64,000 nt of DNA from positions 56,720-120,719 of the forward strand of contig JAXHMK010000007.1 of assembly GCA_034521495.1 (NCBI GenBank), in the 5' to 3' direction. The notes under the pieces were generated by a model. That model was given only the letters and a program-made list of their open reading frames with translations. It had not been told where the DNA came from and did not search any database. This document shows, piece after piece, positions 16,797-26,110 of this stretch; the stretch's first letter is position 1, and the number at the start of each line of letters is the position of its first letter. The DNA is from Balneolaceae bacterium. Lineage in GTDB: Bacteria > Bacteroidota > Rhodothermia > Balneolales > Balneolaceae. The position numbers were made by a program, and so were the translations under genes.

Positions 16797-19667
16797 TTAC
16801 AAAGTGCGTTCCAATGTCTCTGCCAAAATCTCCGCCGGATGTTTAGCTTTTCGATCTACTCCGTCAGCAATTTGATGCCGGCAGGAAAAACCCGGTGCAC
16901 AGACCAGGGACTCATCCGGTAAATCACGGAGCGCAGGGAACAGAACCTGTTCGCCTACCTGCATGGAGACTTCATATTTATCTTTCTCATAGCCAAAACT
17001 TCCGGCCATTCCGCAGCACCCGGTTTGCAACTCAACGGGATCAAAACCAAACTGTTTGAAGGTTTGAATCAGCGGATCATTGCCTACGAGAGCTTTCGTG
17101 TGGCAGTGACCGTGGAGGTAAACCTTCCGATTCTCGCCTAACTCTCTGGGTTCTTCAGAGGCTAACTCTGTGTGCAGAAACTCCTCAAATAGGAAAGATT
17201 TTGCAGCGATCTCTTCTGCTTTTTTAATATCAGATTCTTCACACAGATCCAGGTATTCATCACGGAGGGTAAGCAACTCACTGGGTTCAAGGCCAATGAT
17301 CGGTATATTCATATCTGCGAATGAGGAGAATCGTTTGATATTCCTCTCGCAAATTGATTTGGCTTCATTCAGAAATCCTTTGGAAATTTGAGGTCGTCCT
17401 GTTGGCCAAATTCCGGGAATAAGTACATTGAAACCAAGTGAACTCAAAACCCTTAAAGCAGCTTTTGCAATTTTTGGTTCATGGTAGTTTGTGAAAATAT
17501 CTACAAGCAGTACAACCTGCCGGCCAGCTGGATTCTTAAAGTCCGACCCATTTTTATTGAACCACTTTTCGAATGTCTCAGGAGCAAATTCAGGCAATTT
17601 TCGTCTGGAATCGATCCCACCTATTTTTTCAAAGGCTTTTTTAACAGGTGTTTGTCGGTTGATGAAATTCGTTGCCTTCGCAAAAGTTGAAGCCAGCGGA
17701 TACAATTTCTCAGGCTGCCCAAAGAATTTTTCGGCAAGTGTTGCTCCCTTTTTTTCATGCCATCCATTCATGAACTCAGCTTTCATCTTGGCCATATCCA
17801 CATTGGCAGGACACTCGCTCTTGCAGGCTTTGCAGCTCAGGCAAAGGTTCAAGGCTTTCTTCAGGTCCTGCGATTCAAACGCCTCAGGATCTTTCCCGGA
17901 AAATAGCTGGCGAAACAGGTTTGCGCGTCCGCGTGTGGTTTCTTTTTCATTTCGGGTGGCATGATACGAGGGACACATCGTTCCGCCACTTTCGGCCATT
18001 TTCCGGCAGACACCGGCGCCATTGCACAATTCGATCGCGGAACTAAAACCGTCTTCTTGTCGCCAGTTGAACACGGTATCATTTTTCGGTTTTTGATAGG
18101 TGGGCGGAAACCGCAAATTGGCATCAAGCGGTTTTGGATTGACGATTTTTCCTGGATTGAATCGATATTCCGGATCCCAAATCTCTTTTACCTGCCGGAG
18201 TAACGGAATCATCTCTTTGCCCAACACTGTTTTGATGTAAGGTGCCCGTGCCCGCCCGTCTCCATGCTCACCCGAGAGTGAGCCGTTATATTTCTTCACT
18301 AAATCGGCCACTTCCTGCGCAATATCTTTTAATTTCTGAAGCCCTTCAGGTTTGGTTGTATCCACAACGGGGCGAAGGTGTAACTCCCCAACCGAGGCAT
18401 GAGCGTAAAAGACACAAGTTGTATTGTGTTTGTCCAAAATTTCTTGAAACTCTTTGACGTACTCAGGAAGATCCTCAACCCGAACGGCCGTATCCTCCAC
18501 AAATGTTGGCGATTTTGAATCGCTGCCGAGTCCCATCAACAAACCGAGCCCGGCTTTCCGTAAGTCCCAAACACGCCGCATTTTATCGGGATCAGTCAAA
18601 ACGGGGTGAGCGTACCCAAAATTTAAATCCTGCAATCTTGCTTTCAGGCCGGCCGCTTTTTTAGCAAGCTCATTCGCATCATCCCCTTCAAATTGAATGA
18701 TCAGAATACATTTGGGATCGTCATCCAGGAAGAAGCGGTTCTTTCGCTGTTCAATATTTCCCTTTGTGGCATCCAGGATAATATCGTCTACAAGCTCCAC
18801 GGCCGCAGGCTCCCATTTTACAGCTTCCACAGTTGCAACCATCGCTTCGTGGAGTGAATTGAACTGAGGAATTAGCAGCGTTTTTTCTTTGGGAAGTGGA
18901 GAAAGATTTACCTTGGCCGAGGCTGTCATTGCCAGCGTACCCTCACTCCCGCACAAAAGTTCAGCCAGGTTAAACGGACGCCCGCCTGGCGTGATCGGCT
19001 CCATTTCACAAAGTCGATCCAGTGCATATCCGGTATTTCTTCGAATGATATCCGGATGGGGATAGTGCTCAAAAATCTCTTCTTTATGCTTCTTCAAAAG
19101 ATCCAGCATTTCGCGATAGATATCACCTTCTAACGTTTCAAGCCTACATTTTTTATCCAGCTCTTTTGAAGCGAGAGGCTTGAAGATTGTTCGTGAGCCG
19201 TCACTCAGAACCGCCTCAATTTCCAGAATATGCTCGCGAGTGGTTTTATGTTTAATGGAAAACGATCCACAGGAATTATTGCCTATCATTCCGCCCAACA
19301 TGCAGCGGTTGGTTGTAGCTGTATCGGGCCCAAACTGTAATTGATACTTGGCGGCTTGCCGGTTCAACGTGTCACGAATCACGCCAGGCTGTACATGTGC
19401 AAAATGGTTCTCAACATCGATCTGGTTGATGGAGGTCATGTGTCGGGACACATCCATAATAACGCCGGCTCCTGTGGTCTGCCCTGCAAGGCTGGTTCCT
19501 GCACTTCTCGCAGTAATTGTAAACCCCTTTTCTTTCGATTGTTTTACGAGTTGCTGTATGTTCTCAAGTGTTTTTGGAAATGCCACACCCTTCGGCACTT
19601 CCTCGTAGATGGATGCATCGTTGGCATATAAACGGCGGGTTAGAGAATCGGTGTAAATGGAAGACAA
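16797..19667 (-). CDS. FAD/Fe-S oxidoreductase, YdiJ type (D-2-hydroxyacid dehydrogenase)
   Basis: 956 residues. From the N-terminus: an FAD_binding_4 domain (RSAGTSLAGQTTGAGVIMD and GNNSCGSFSIKHKT), an FAD-oxidase C domain (about 280-530, with HASVGELHLRPV and GEHGDGRARAPY), two Fe-S cysteine clusters (CNGAGVCRKM...MCP and CLSCKACKSECP, about 560-630) and a C-terminal CCG/heterodisulfide-type domain (GHCHTKAL and GCCGMAGSFGYEKD). It is thus GlcD, GlcF and the Fe-S part fused in one chain. E. coli YdiJ of this build oxidises D-2-hydroxyglutarate; others take D-lactate. The nearby L-2-hydroxyglutarate oxidase gene (20578) favours the first. Confidence 0.9.
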   Translation of the reverse strand: MSSIYTDSLTRRLYANDASIYEEVPKGVAFPKTLENIQQLVKQSKEKGFTITARSAGTSLAGQTTGAGVIMDVSRHMTSINQIDVENHFAHVQPGVIRDTLNRQAAKYQLQFGPDTATTNRCMLGGMIGNNSCGSFSIKHKTTREHILEIEAVLSDGSRTIFKPLASKELDKKCRLETLEGDIYREMLDLLKKHKEEIFEHYPHPDIIRRNTGYALDRLCEMEPITPGGRPFNLAELLCGSEGTLAMTASAKVNLSPLPKEKTLLIPQFNSLHEAMVATVEAVKWEPAAVELVDDIILDATKGNIEQRKNRFFLDDDPKCILIIQFEGDDANELAKKAAGLKARLQDLNFGYAHPVLTDPDKMRRVWDLRKAGLGLLMGLGSDSKSPTFVEDTAVRVEDLPEYVKEFQEILDKHNTTCVFYAHASVGELHLRPVVDTTKPEGLQKLKDIAQEVADLVKKYNGSLSGEHGDGRARAPYIKTVLGKEMIPLLRQVKEIWDPEYRFNPGKIVNPKPLDANLRFPPTYQKPKNDTVFNWRQEDGFSSAIELCNGAGVCRKMAESGGTMCPSYHATRNEKETTRGRANLFRQLFSGKDPEAFESQDLKKALNLCLSCKACKSECPANVDMAKMKAEFMNGWHEKKGATLAEKFFGQPEKLYPLASTFAKATNFINRQTPVKKAFEKIGGIDSRRKLPEFAPETFEKWFNKNGSDFKNPAGRQVVLLVDIFTNYHEPKIAKAALRVLSSLGFNVLIPGIWPTGRPQISKGFLNEAKSICERNIKRFSSFADMNIPIIGLEPSELLTLRDEYLDLCEESDIKKAEEIAAKSFLFEEFLHTELASEEPRELGENRKVYLHGHCHTKALVGNDPLIQTFKQFGFDPVELQTGCCGMAGSFGYEKDKYEVSMQVGEQVLFPALRDLPDESLVCAPGFSCRHQIADGVDRKAKHPAEILAETLERTL

Positions 19668-19719
19668 TATGACTGGTTTTTCTATGAATAATGATTGAAA
19701 AGGAAGTGTAAGTTTAAAA

Positions 19720-20094
19720 CTAAATCAATTCAACCTGATAATTCATAAACTGCGAGTCGTAACTAATCAGAGAAATATCTTCAGATATGGATTGAGCAAT
19801 AATTAATCGATCAAAAGGATCTCTGTGATGATGCGGAAGGTTTAATAAAGTATTTAAATGTTCTTTTTGAATAGGCAATATAGAGATCGATCTTTTATCC
19901 AATTCTGCATGTAAATTATTAGGCAGTTTAATTTTGTTTAGATTTGCTTTGATCTATAGTTCCCACAGCGTTGCAACACTAACTAAAACTTCATTAGAAA
20001 TATTTTCTAAAAGTTCTTTATGAGTGGATTCAAGCTTGTTTGGTTCTGTTAAAGCCCAAATAAGAATATGGCTGTCAATCAATAGTCTTTTCAT
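19720..20094 (-). pseudogene. VapC/PIN-domain toxin, broken by an in-frame TAG
   Basis: Read from ATG 20094, the frame gives MKRLLIDSHILIWALTEP, a classic PIN start with the first catalytic Asp, continues SVATLWEL and then meets TAG (19954-19956), and goes on in the same frame to HHRDPFDRLIIAQS and the end at 19720. Both catalytic halves are present and uninterrupted otherwise, so one base change (likely a CAG to TAG in the WEL-Q/x-IK position) has killed the toxin. It overlaps the antitoxin gene by 20 bases. Confidence 0.85.
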
Positions 20095-20338
20095 CTGGGA
20101 AAAGTTTACTATGATTAAACATCTTTTCTATTTGTTCATCTGCATCGCTAAATTCGCCATGTACTACCAGTTTTCCTTTTAAGGTTCCGAGCTCTCTCTT
20201 ATTCGCTTTTTTAATTTTTTTTAACTCAGCAACAGGTTCTTCATTTTGAGAAATGATTACTTCCCCCCCCTCTAAAACCTCCTTCAAAAGTTCAGAGAGA
20301 TGAGATTCTGCTTCTTGTATGTCTATGATTTTTTTCAT
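20075..20338 (-). CDS. Phd/YefM-type antitoxin
   Basis: 87 residues with the Phd-fold N-terminus (IDIQEAESHLSELLKEVLEG, then EVIISQNEEPVAELK) and an acidic tail that would cover the toxin. It overlaps the PIN toxin gene by 20 bases in the usual antitoxin-first order. It remains intact although the toxin is interrupted. Confidence 0.88.
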   Translation of the reverse strand: MKKIIDIQEAESHLSELLKEVLEGGEVIISQNEEPVAELKKIKKANKRELGTLKGKLVVHGEFSDADEQIEKMFNHSKLFPDEKTID

Positions 20339-20538
20339 GTGAAATATTTTTCCAACTCAATGTATCTAATAACGACAAAAAAATCACAATATGATGATTT
20401 TTATCTATGGATTGATTTTTAGAGTCAGGTTAATCTCGTTCAGGTGTTCCGTCCAGGAACTCTGGTGAGGGCCCTCTGCTCCCGAACAAAGAAATAGCTA
20501 ATGTAGTAGAATCGGTGCCCAGCAGAGCAGGTGTGGTT

Positions 20539-20565
20539 TTGTCGCAGGGCAGAGCACTGCGACAA
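20539..20565. repeat. Perfect 9-base inverted repeat in a palindrome-rich gap
   Basis: TTGTCGCAG (20539-20547) and CTGCGACAA (20557-20565) form a hairpin with a 9-base loop just after the lhgO stop (minus strand). The surrounding gap (20339-20577) repeats CAGAGCA/GCTCTGC words. It may act as lhgO's terminator or be a dispersed repeat. Confidence 0.5.
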
Positions 20566-20577
20566 GGGCTGGTTAAT

Positions 20578-21780
20578 CTAAAGAGAAAAAGAGATTTCAG
20601 CTTTTTTTACGATCTCATCCCCGATGGACAGGCCTGCTGTAGCTGCCGGGCTTGGAGCATTTAAAACATGAATTTCGCGGTCGGTTGTTTCAAAATAAAA
20701 ATCATCCAGCAGTTCGCCATCTGGTTTCAGAGCCATGGCACGAACTCCCGAGGGCGACTTTTTCAGATCGTCTAACGTAATAGAGGGGATTAATTTCTGA
20801 AGGTTTTTTAAAAATCCACTTTTGGAAAAGGAGCGATATATTTCATCGAGTCCCATCTGCCAGTGCTTTCCGGCAAGTTTCCAGAAGCCGGGAAAATCAA
20901 ATGTTTCAATGGTGTCATTCAGGTCAAAAGAGGTTTTTTTGTAGCCCTCGCGTTTGAATGCAAAAACCGCATTGGGTCCGCACTCTACTCCACCAAGAGC
21001 CATTTTTGTAAAATGAACGCCCAGGAATGGAAATTCAGGATTAGGCATCGGGTAGATCAGGCCCTTAACTTTATGTTTTGCTCCGGCCGTCAACTCAAAA
21101 TATTCTCCACGAAACGGCACAATTTTAATTTTTGGCTTGATACCGGAAGATTGTGCAACCCGATCGCTGTGAAGTCCCGTGCAGTTGATAAAATGTTTAG
21201 TTTTGAATGTCTCCTTGTTCGATTGCACCGATAAACACCCATTGGTTTGATGGACGGCTTTAACCGGAGTATCAAACAAAACAGAATTCCCGAACTCCTT
21301 AAGCTTGCTGTGAAGAGACTGACAAACCCCGGTAAAATCAACTATACCGGAACAGGGAACATGAATGGCGTGAACACCCGTCACAAAAGGTTCAATCTCT
21401 TTCATCTCTTGTTCATCAATCAGCCGGATGCCTTCAATTTCATTTTGCAAGCCTCTTTTGTAAAGGCTGTGAAGGCGAGGAAGATCTTTATCTTCTGATG
21501 CAACTATTATCTTCCCGCAGATTTCATGTTGAACACCATTTTCCTGGCAATACTCAACAATCTGGTGACGTCCATCCACACAGTTTTTTGCCTTGTAGCT
21601 TCCCGGCTGATAGTAGATACCGGAATGGATTACACCGGAATTGTGCCCGGTTTGATGGGCAGCAACTCTGTCTTCTTTTTCGAGAACAAGAATAGAGGCA
21701 TCCGGGTATTTTTTTGAAAGTTTGTAAGCGGTTGATAACCCTACAATACCGGCCCCGGCTACCAGAAAATCATAAATCAT
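20578..21780 (-). CDS. lhgO: L-2-hydroxyglutarate dehydrogenase/oxidase
   Basis: 400 residues from the ATG at 21780 (a GTG six bases upstream is possible). It has the FAD Rossmann motif VAGAGIVGLSTAYKLS, then GHNSGVIHSGIYYQPGS, a signature of LhgO/L2HGDH, and the C-terminal FAD-contact SPAATAGLSIGDEI. The enzyme oxidises L-2-hydroxyglutarate to 2-oxoglutarate and feeds electrons to the membrane pool. Its proximity to the FAD/Fe-S gene at 16797, on the same strand, suggests the cell clears both 2-hydroxyglutarate forms, although the toxin-antitoxin pair separates them. Confidence 0.9.
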   Translation of the reverse strand: MIYDFLVAGAGIVGLSTAYKLSKKYPDASILVLEKEDRVAAHQTGHNSGVIHSGIYYQPGSYKAKNCVDGRHQIVEYCQENGVQHEICGKIIVASEDKDLPRLHSLYKRGLQNEIEGIRLIDEQEMKEIEPFVTGVHAIHVPCSGIVDFTGVCQSLHSKLKEFGNSVLFDTPVKAVHQTNGCLSVQSNKETFKTKHFINCTGLHSDRVAQSSGIKPKIKIVPFRGEYFELTAGAKHKVKGLIYPMPNPEFPFLGVHFTKMALGGVECGPNAVFAFKREGYKKTSFDLNDTIETFDFPGFWKLAGKHWQMGLDEIYRSFSKSGFLKNLQKLIPSITLDDLKKSPSGVRAMALKPDGELLDDFYFETTDREIHVLNAPSPAATAGLSIGDEIVKKAEISFSL

Positions 21781-21944
21781 TAGCACTATATTTTACATTC
21801 AAACATATCAAATATAAGAATTGTAGTTGGCATTCACATGTTTTTAAAGCTTCAAGAATGGCAAATCAAACCGTTAGATAATCGTTAAACATTTTTGCTG
21901 AAATCCTGTTATTTTTAACATTCAATTTTTAAGGAAATAATCAC

Positions 21945-22490
21945 ATGAAAAAATTAAGCATACTCGGAATATTTTTCTTTTCAGTTCTTTTGATCGGTTG
22001 CGGAGGTGAATCGGACTCGCAGTCAGAGGGTCAGGCTCAAAACCAGGAAAATCAGACGGATGAGAGTATTGTTCAAAATGCCGTATTTACCGATCTGGAT
22101 GGAAATGAAGTGAGTATAGATGAGTATGAAGGAAAACTCGTACTTATCGATTTTTGGGAAACGTGGTGTGGTCCCTGTCTCCAGGTATTTCCTGCAATGC
22201 AGGATCTTCGGGAAGAACATCCTGATAAATTCGAAGTTCTGGCTGTTACGGTAGGTTTAAACGAAGGGCCTGAAGAAGCCCGGATATTTGCCGAACGAAA
22301 TGATTATGATTTTGAATTTTTATACGATGAAAACGAGGTTTTCAGACGATTGGGAGGCCAGGGAATTCCGTTCAAAGTTTTTGTAGATCCAGAAGGAAAC
22401 CTGATAACCATTGAAATGGGATCATATGGACGAGAAGCTGATTATGAAAAAACTAAAGAGCTTCTTGCTAAATACTTTGAGATAGAATAG
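21945..22490 (+). CDS. TlpA/ResA-like thioredoxin-fold lipoprotein
   Basis: 181 residues. A lipoprotein signal (MKKLSILGIFFFSVLLIGC) is followed by an acidic Gln/Glu linker and a thioredoxin domain with active site WCGPC (about residue 74) and the cis-Pro loop GQGIPFKVFVD. Such proteins reduce disulfides or haem sites in the periplasm. It is monocistronic and diverges from lhgO across a 164-base gap. Confidence 0.92.
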   Translation: MKKLSILGIFFFSVLLIGCGGESDSQSEGQAQNQENQTDESIVQNAVFTDLDGNEVSIDEYEGKLVLIDFWETWCGPCLQVFPAMQDLREEHPDKFEVLAVTVGLNEGPEEARIFAERNDYDFEFLYDENEVFRRLGGQGIPFKVFVDPEGNLITIEMGSYGREADYEKTKELLAKYFEIE

Positions 22491-22573
22491 AAAATATTAA
22501 CGGGAGTTGAACCTTATGATAAACTTTTCCGTTTATTCTTAAGCAAAATTTAAATCAATACTATACTAATTAG

Positions 22574-23875
22574 ATGGAACAACAAGTAGATAAATTACCG
22601 TACAAAGTAAAAGATATTGGGCTTGCCAGATTTGGACGCCAGGAGATTGCTCTTGCTGAAGCTGAAATGCCCGGATTGATGGCAACCCGCGAAGAATTTG
22701 GTGAATCGAAACCGTTGGAAGGTGCTCGTATTGCCGGTTGTTTGCATATGACGGTTCAGACAGCCGTTTTGATTGAAACACTGATTGAATTGGGAGCTGA
22801 AGTCCAGTGGTCTTCCTGTAATATCTATTCCACACAAGATCATGCCGCCGCCGCAATTGCAAAATCGGGCGTGCCTGTATACGCATGGAAAGGGATGAAT
22901 GAAGAAGAGTATAACTGGTGCATTGAGCAGACCCTTTTCTTCCCGGATGGCAAACCGCTCAATATGATCTTGGACGACGGCGGTGATCTCACCAATATGG
23001 TTTTAGATAACTATCCTGAATTGACTGACGGAATCCGAGGTATTTCGGAAGAAACAACAACCGGCGTTTTGCGACTCTATGATCGCGTTAAACAAGGAAC
23101 ATTAACAGTTCCGGCAATCAACGTAAACGACTCCGTAACTAAGTCTAAGTTTGATAACAAATATGGTTGCCGAGAATCTTGTGCCGACGCCATTCGCCGT
23201 GCCACAGATGTGATGATGGCCGGGAAAGTTGCCGTGATTGCCGGTTATGGTGATGTTGGAAAAGGATCTGCAGCTTCATTGAGAGGAGCTGGTGCGCGTG
23301 TAATTGTAACTGAAATTGACCCAATCTGTGCCCTTCAGGCTGCCATGGATGGTTATGAAGTGAAACGAATGGCCAACGCTGCTAAAGAAGGTGATATTTT
23401 TGTGACAGCTACAGGAAATAAAGATATTCTCACAGAGGAGCATTTCAGAATGATGAAAGACAAAGCTATTGTCGGAAATATCGGTCATTTTGATAATGAG
23501 ATTGATGTGAAATGGTTGAAAGACAATGCCGAGGAAGAGAATATCAAACCCCAGGTTGATCTGTTCCGGTTCGAAGATGGCAAAGAGCTGATTCTTCTCT
23601 CACAAGGCCGCCTGATGAATCTCGGAAATGCAACCGGTCATCCAAGTTTTGTGATGAGTAACAGTTTCACCAATCAAACTCTTGCCCAAATAGCACTTTG
23701 GAATGAAGAGTTTGAAGTAGATGTACATGTTCTGCCAAAACATCTCGACGAGAAAGTGGCCCGTCTGCATCTACAAAAGATTGGTGTGGAGTTAGAAGAG
23801 CTTTCTGAGGAGCAATCTGAATATATCGGAGTACCGAAAGAAGGACCATACAAACCAGATCACTATCGATATTGA
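22574..23875 (+). CDS. ahcY: Adenosylhomocysteinase
   Basis: 433 residues. The NAD motif [19 protein letters not shown] is at about residue 222; substrate-site segments [31 protein letters not shown] and [18 protein letters not shown] are all present, and the C-terminus ends KPDHYRY. It splits S-adenosylhomocysteine into adenosine and homocysteine in the methyl cycle. A strong terminator follows at 23902. Confidence 0.97.
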   Translation: MEQQVDKLPYKVKDIGLARFGRQEIALAEAEMPGLMATREEFGESKPLEGARIAGCLHMTVQTAVLIETLIELGAEVQWSSCNIYSTQDHAAAAIAKSGVPVYAWKGMNEEEYNWCIEQTLFFPDGKPLNMILDDGGDLTNMVLDNYPELTDGIRGISEETTTGVLRLYDRVKQGTLTVPAINVNDSVTKSKFDNKYGCRESCADAIRRATDVMMAGKVAVIAGYGDVGKGSAASLRGAGARVIVTEIDPICALQAAMDGYEVKRMANAAKEGDIFVTATGNKDILTEEHFRMMKDKAIVGNIGHFDNEIDVKWLKDNAEEENIKPQVDLFRFEDGKELILLSQGRLMNLGNATGHPSFVMSNSFTNQTLAQIALWNEEFEVDVHVLPKHLDEKVARLHLQKIGVELEELSEEQSEYIGVPKEGPYKPDHYRY

Positions 23876-23901
23876 TCTTTGATCTGATTTTCGAACGAAT
23901 T

Positions 23902-23938
23902 AAAAAGCCCGTCTTGATTTCTCAGGACGGGCTTTTTT
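23902..23938 (+). terminator. Rho-independent terminator after ahcY
   Basis: AAAAAGCCCGTC and GGACGGGCTTTTTT form a GC-rich stem with a short loop followed by a run of T, 27 bases after the ahcY stop. The A run on the left could let it work in both directions. Confidence 0.9.
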
Positions 23939-23955
23939 GCTTTAAAGCAATCTGG

Positions 23956-24052
23956 AGACATGGTATTTTTAGTACCAACTAATAACTTTTTTCAATTGAA
24001 CCTTTTTTAAGCAGCTTGAAAGTTTGTGCCAAAAAGGAAAAATACCATGTCT
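23956..24052. repeat. 97-base element bounded by 15-base perfect inverted repeats
   Basis: AGACATGGTATTTTT (23956-23970) is the exact reverse complement of 24038-24052, with 67 bases between. It sits between the convergent ahcY and yceI genes. The form suggests a small MITE, or an extended hairpin covering yceI's end; no target duplication is obvious. Confidence 0.6.
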
Positions 24053-24060
24053 TTAATATT

Positions 24061-24603
24061 TTACGCCTCTTCCGTAAACTGAACATTCAAATCCAGTTTT
24101 ACTTCTTCTGAAACGACCAGGTTACCAGCTTCGGTGACACCGTTCCATTTCAACCCAAACTCTTTTCGGTTGATGGTGCCCGTTACTTCAAAACCGGCTT
24201 TGGTATTTCCGTAAGGATCCTGAACTGTGCCTCCGTATACAGCATCGAGTGCAACCGGTTTTGTGTTGCCGCGAATCGTCAGATTACCAATCAGCTTGTA
24301 CTGCCCGTCGCCAATTTTTTTGAAAGAAGTAGATTCAAACGTCAGCTTCGGATGCTCTTCTGCATTGAAGAAATCATCTGATTTCAGGTGTGCATTGCGG
24401 TCTTCATTATTTGTATCGATGCTGTTGATATCTGCTTCGAAGTAGATCTTTGCATCTTCAAAATCTTCATTTTCAGTTTCAACGGAGGCATCAAAACTGT
24501 TGAATTTTCCAGTAACAGTTGAAATTACAAGATGCTTCACTTTAAAATTAATTTCAGAGTGAGCAGTATCGATTGTCCATTTGATGAGTGTTTCTGTAGC
24601 CAT
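24061..24603 (-). CDS. YceI-family lipid-binding protein
   Basis: 180 residues of the YceI lipocalin-like barrel: WTIDTAHSEINFKVKHLVISTV, LKSDDFFNAEEHPKLTFES, GNLTIRGNTKPVALD and GTINRKEFGLKWN are all family signatures. Members bind isoprenoid lipids. No signal peptide is seen, unlike the periplasmic E. coli protein, so this copy is probably cytoplasmic. Confidence 0.92.
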   Translation of the reverse strand: MATETLIKWTIDTAHSEINFKVKHLVISTVTGKFNSFDASVETENEDFEDAKIYFEADINSIDTNNEDRNAHLKSDDFFNAEEHPKLTFESTSFKKIGDGQYKLIGNLTIRGNTKPVALDAVYGGTVQDPYGNTKAGFEVTGTINRKEFGLKWNGVTEAGNLVVSEEVKLDLNVQFTEEA

Positions 24604-24714
24604 TGCTTTATAATTATGTTTTAATATTAATTAGTTTAATGTTAAACTAAAATAAGCTGGTAGAAGTTCTGCTACAAATAAATTTTATTGATGGATATTA
24701 TAGAGCACTTTACT

Positions 24715-24937
24715 CGTGCCGAAGGTCCTCCTTCGGCACGCCAACCCGAAGCTCCGCTTCCAGTCAATCATCACACCAATCAAAAGGACTCAAACATTAT
24801 AGACGTTTCACATGAGAGCTTCCAAGGGAAATGTTCCGAAGGAGACCTTCGGAACAAGGAGGAAAGTGAATTCAATTTAGAGCTTAGCAGATCATCACTT
24901 ACTGGCGCAAGTGTTAAGCGAGGCGTCACTTGTGCCG
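24715..24937. repeat. Three hairpins in the yceI-DUF1080 gap
   Basis: 24715-24740 (CGTGCCGAAGG / CCTTCGGCACG) and 24832-24856 (TGTTCCGAAGG / CCTTCGGAACA) are perfect 11-base stems sharing the core CCGAAGG; 24904-24937 (GGCGCAAGTG / CACTTGTGCC) is a looser third. The 403-base gap has no convincing gene (a 93-residue frame across it is explained by the repeats). Part of a dispersed palindrome family, like that before recN. Confidence 0.65.
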
Positions 24938-25006
24938 CTTCATTTCCAAAGAGGAATTTCAAGACGTAGGGGCAATTATGAATTACCCCTACGATTATAA
25001 AGGCGT

Positions 25007-25786
25007 TTACAGTTCTTTAATAGAGATATTCTTGAACTGAACTAATGATGGAGGACTTACCCATTCTCCATTTTCATTCTGGCTTCCGTGATGTTGAAGC
25101 GCAATTTGACCCGATTCAGGTAATCCCGGAAGATGAGCATGATCTAAAACTTTATGGCCATTCAATTCAACCGTTAAGTGTCTGCCTTCAACAGTAATTA
25201 CAAAAGTATTCCACTCGCCAATATTTTTGTCAGCATTGATGGCTGGTGTTACTCCGGCGCGAACATCGGCAGGCATGGAAGAATCGGTTCGGTAGCCATA
25301 CACTTCACCTGATCCAATTGGCCAGTTCCAAATATTAATCTGGGCTTTGGATGTCCCGCGCACGTAAATTCCGGAGTCGGAATCGGGAACGCCCATTCGA
25401 ATCACCTCGCCATTTTCATCTAACTTATGAGAACCATCGGGCATTACAATAGGTACATTGGGATTGGTATAAGGCACTTCCTTAATACGCCAGTCTACTT
25501 TTAGGACAAAATCTTCATATTCCTGCTCAGACCACAGGGCTTTGTCTCCCTCGGCTTCACTCATGGCGTCGTAATCAATCACGCCGTCAACTACTTTCCA
25601 GTGCCCATTGTCGCCTTCAGGAATCATCCAGCCGGAGAGATCTTCTCCATTAAAAAGAGACACCCAATCATTTTGTTGAGCAATTGTTGAATCTAAGGAT
25701 GTGAGACTCAATATCAGAGCTAAAGAAAGAAAGGTTTTTAATATCAGAGTCGTATATTTATCGCAAAAAGTTGGTGTTGATTTCAT
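25007..25786 (-). CDS. Exported DUF1080 protein (3-keto-disaccharide hydrolase family)
   Basis: 259 residues with a signal peptide (hydrophobic residues about 12-32). The concanavalin-like DUF1080 domain starts with WVSLFNGEDLSGWMI and includes SDSGIYVRG, GEWNTFVITVEG and the C-terminal GQIALQHHG. Recent work assigns several members a role in cleaving 3-keto-glycosides made by Gfo/Idh-type oxidoreductases; the Tat-type Gfo/Idh gene at 14362 could supply such a substrate, but they are 10 kb apart. Confidence 0.88.
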   Translation of the reverse strand: MKSTPTFCDKYTTLILKTFLSLALILSLTSLDSTIAQQNDWVSLFNGEDLSGWMIPEGDNGHWKVVDGVIDYDAMSEAEGDKALWSEQEYEDFVLKVDWRIKEVPYTNPNVPIVMPDGSHKLDENGEVIRMGVPDSDSGIYVRGTSKAQINIWNWPIGSGEVYGYRTDSSMPADVRAGVTPAINADKNIGEWNTFVITVEGRHLTVELNGHKVLDHAHLPGLPESGQIALQHHGSQNENGEWVSPPSLVQFKNISIKEL

Positions 25787-26110
25787 AAGGTATATGTTAT
25801 GTTAGTTCAAAATGAGCAAATGAATCGAATGTGTGTTGATGGTATTTGCACTATATCGATTCAAGAAATTTATGATAGATAAAATAGAGAAGCCATCATA
25901 AAATTGTATTTATTGTTTTCATTTCTTTACGATTCTGTTGAAAATTTTAATTAGAGTGAAGGTTTCATCATCAACCAGTAGACAAAATCACAAATAGTTG
26001 ACAGTAGGCAATTGCCAAACTCCAAATTTCCAAAAAAACATCGATGAGCGAACAATCAACTAATCGTCCTCAACATTCCTAAAAGCATCAAACCACATTC
26101 CAGCCTCCAG
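25787..26110. other. Gap without a gene
   Basis: 324 bases of AT-rich DNA between two minus-strand genes. I see no open frame, tRNA or strong hairpin. It must contain the promoter of the DUF1080 gene at its left end. Confidence 0.5.

Noticed and set aside
24688..24969. A 93-residue gene between yceI and the DUF1080 gene
   Set aside because: It consists of the palindromic repeats read through.
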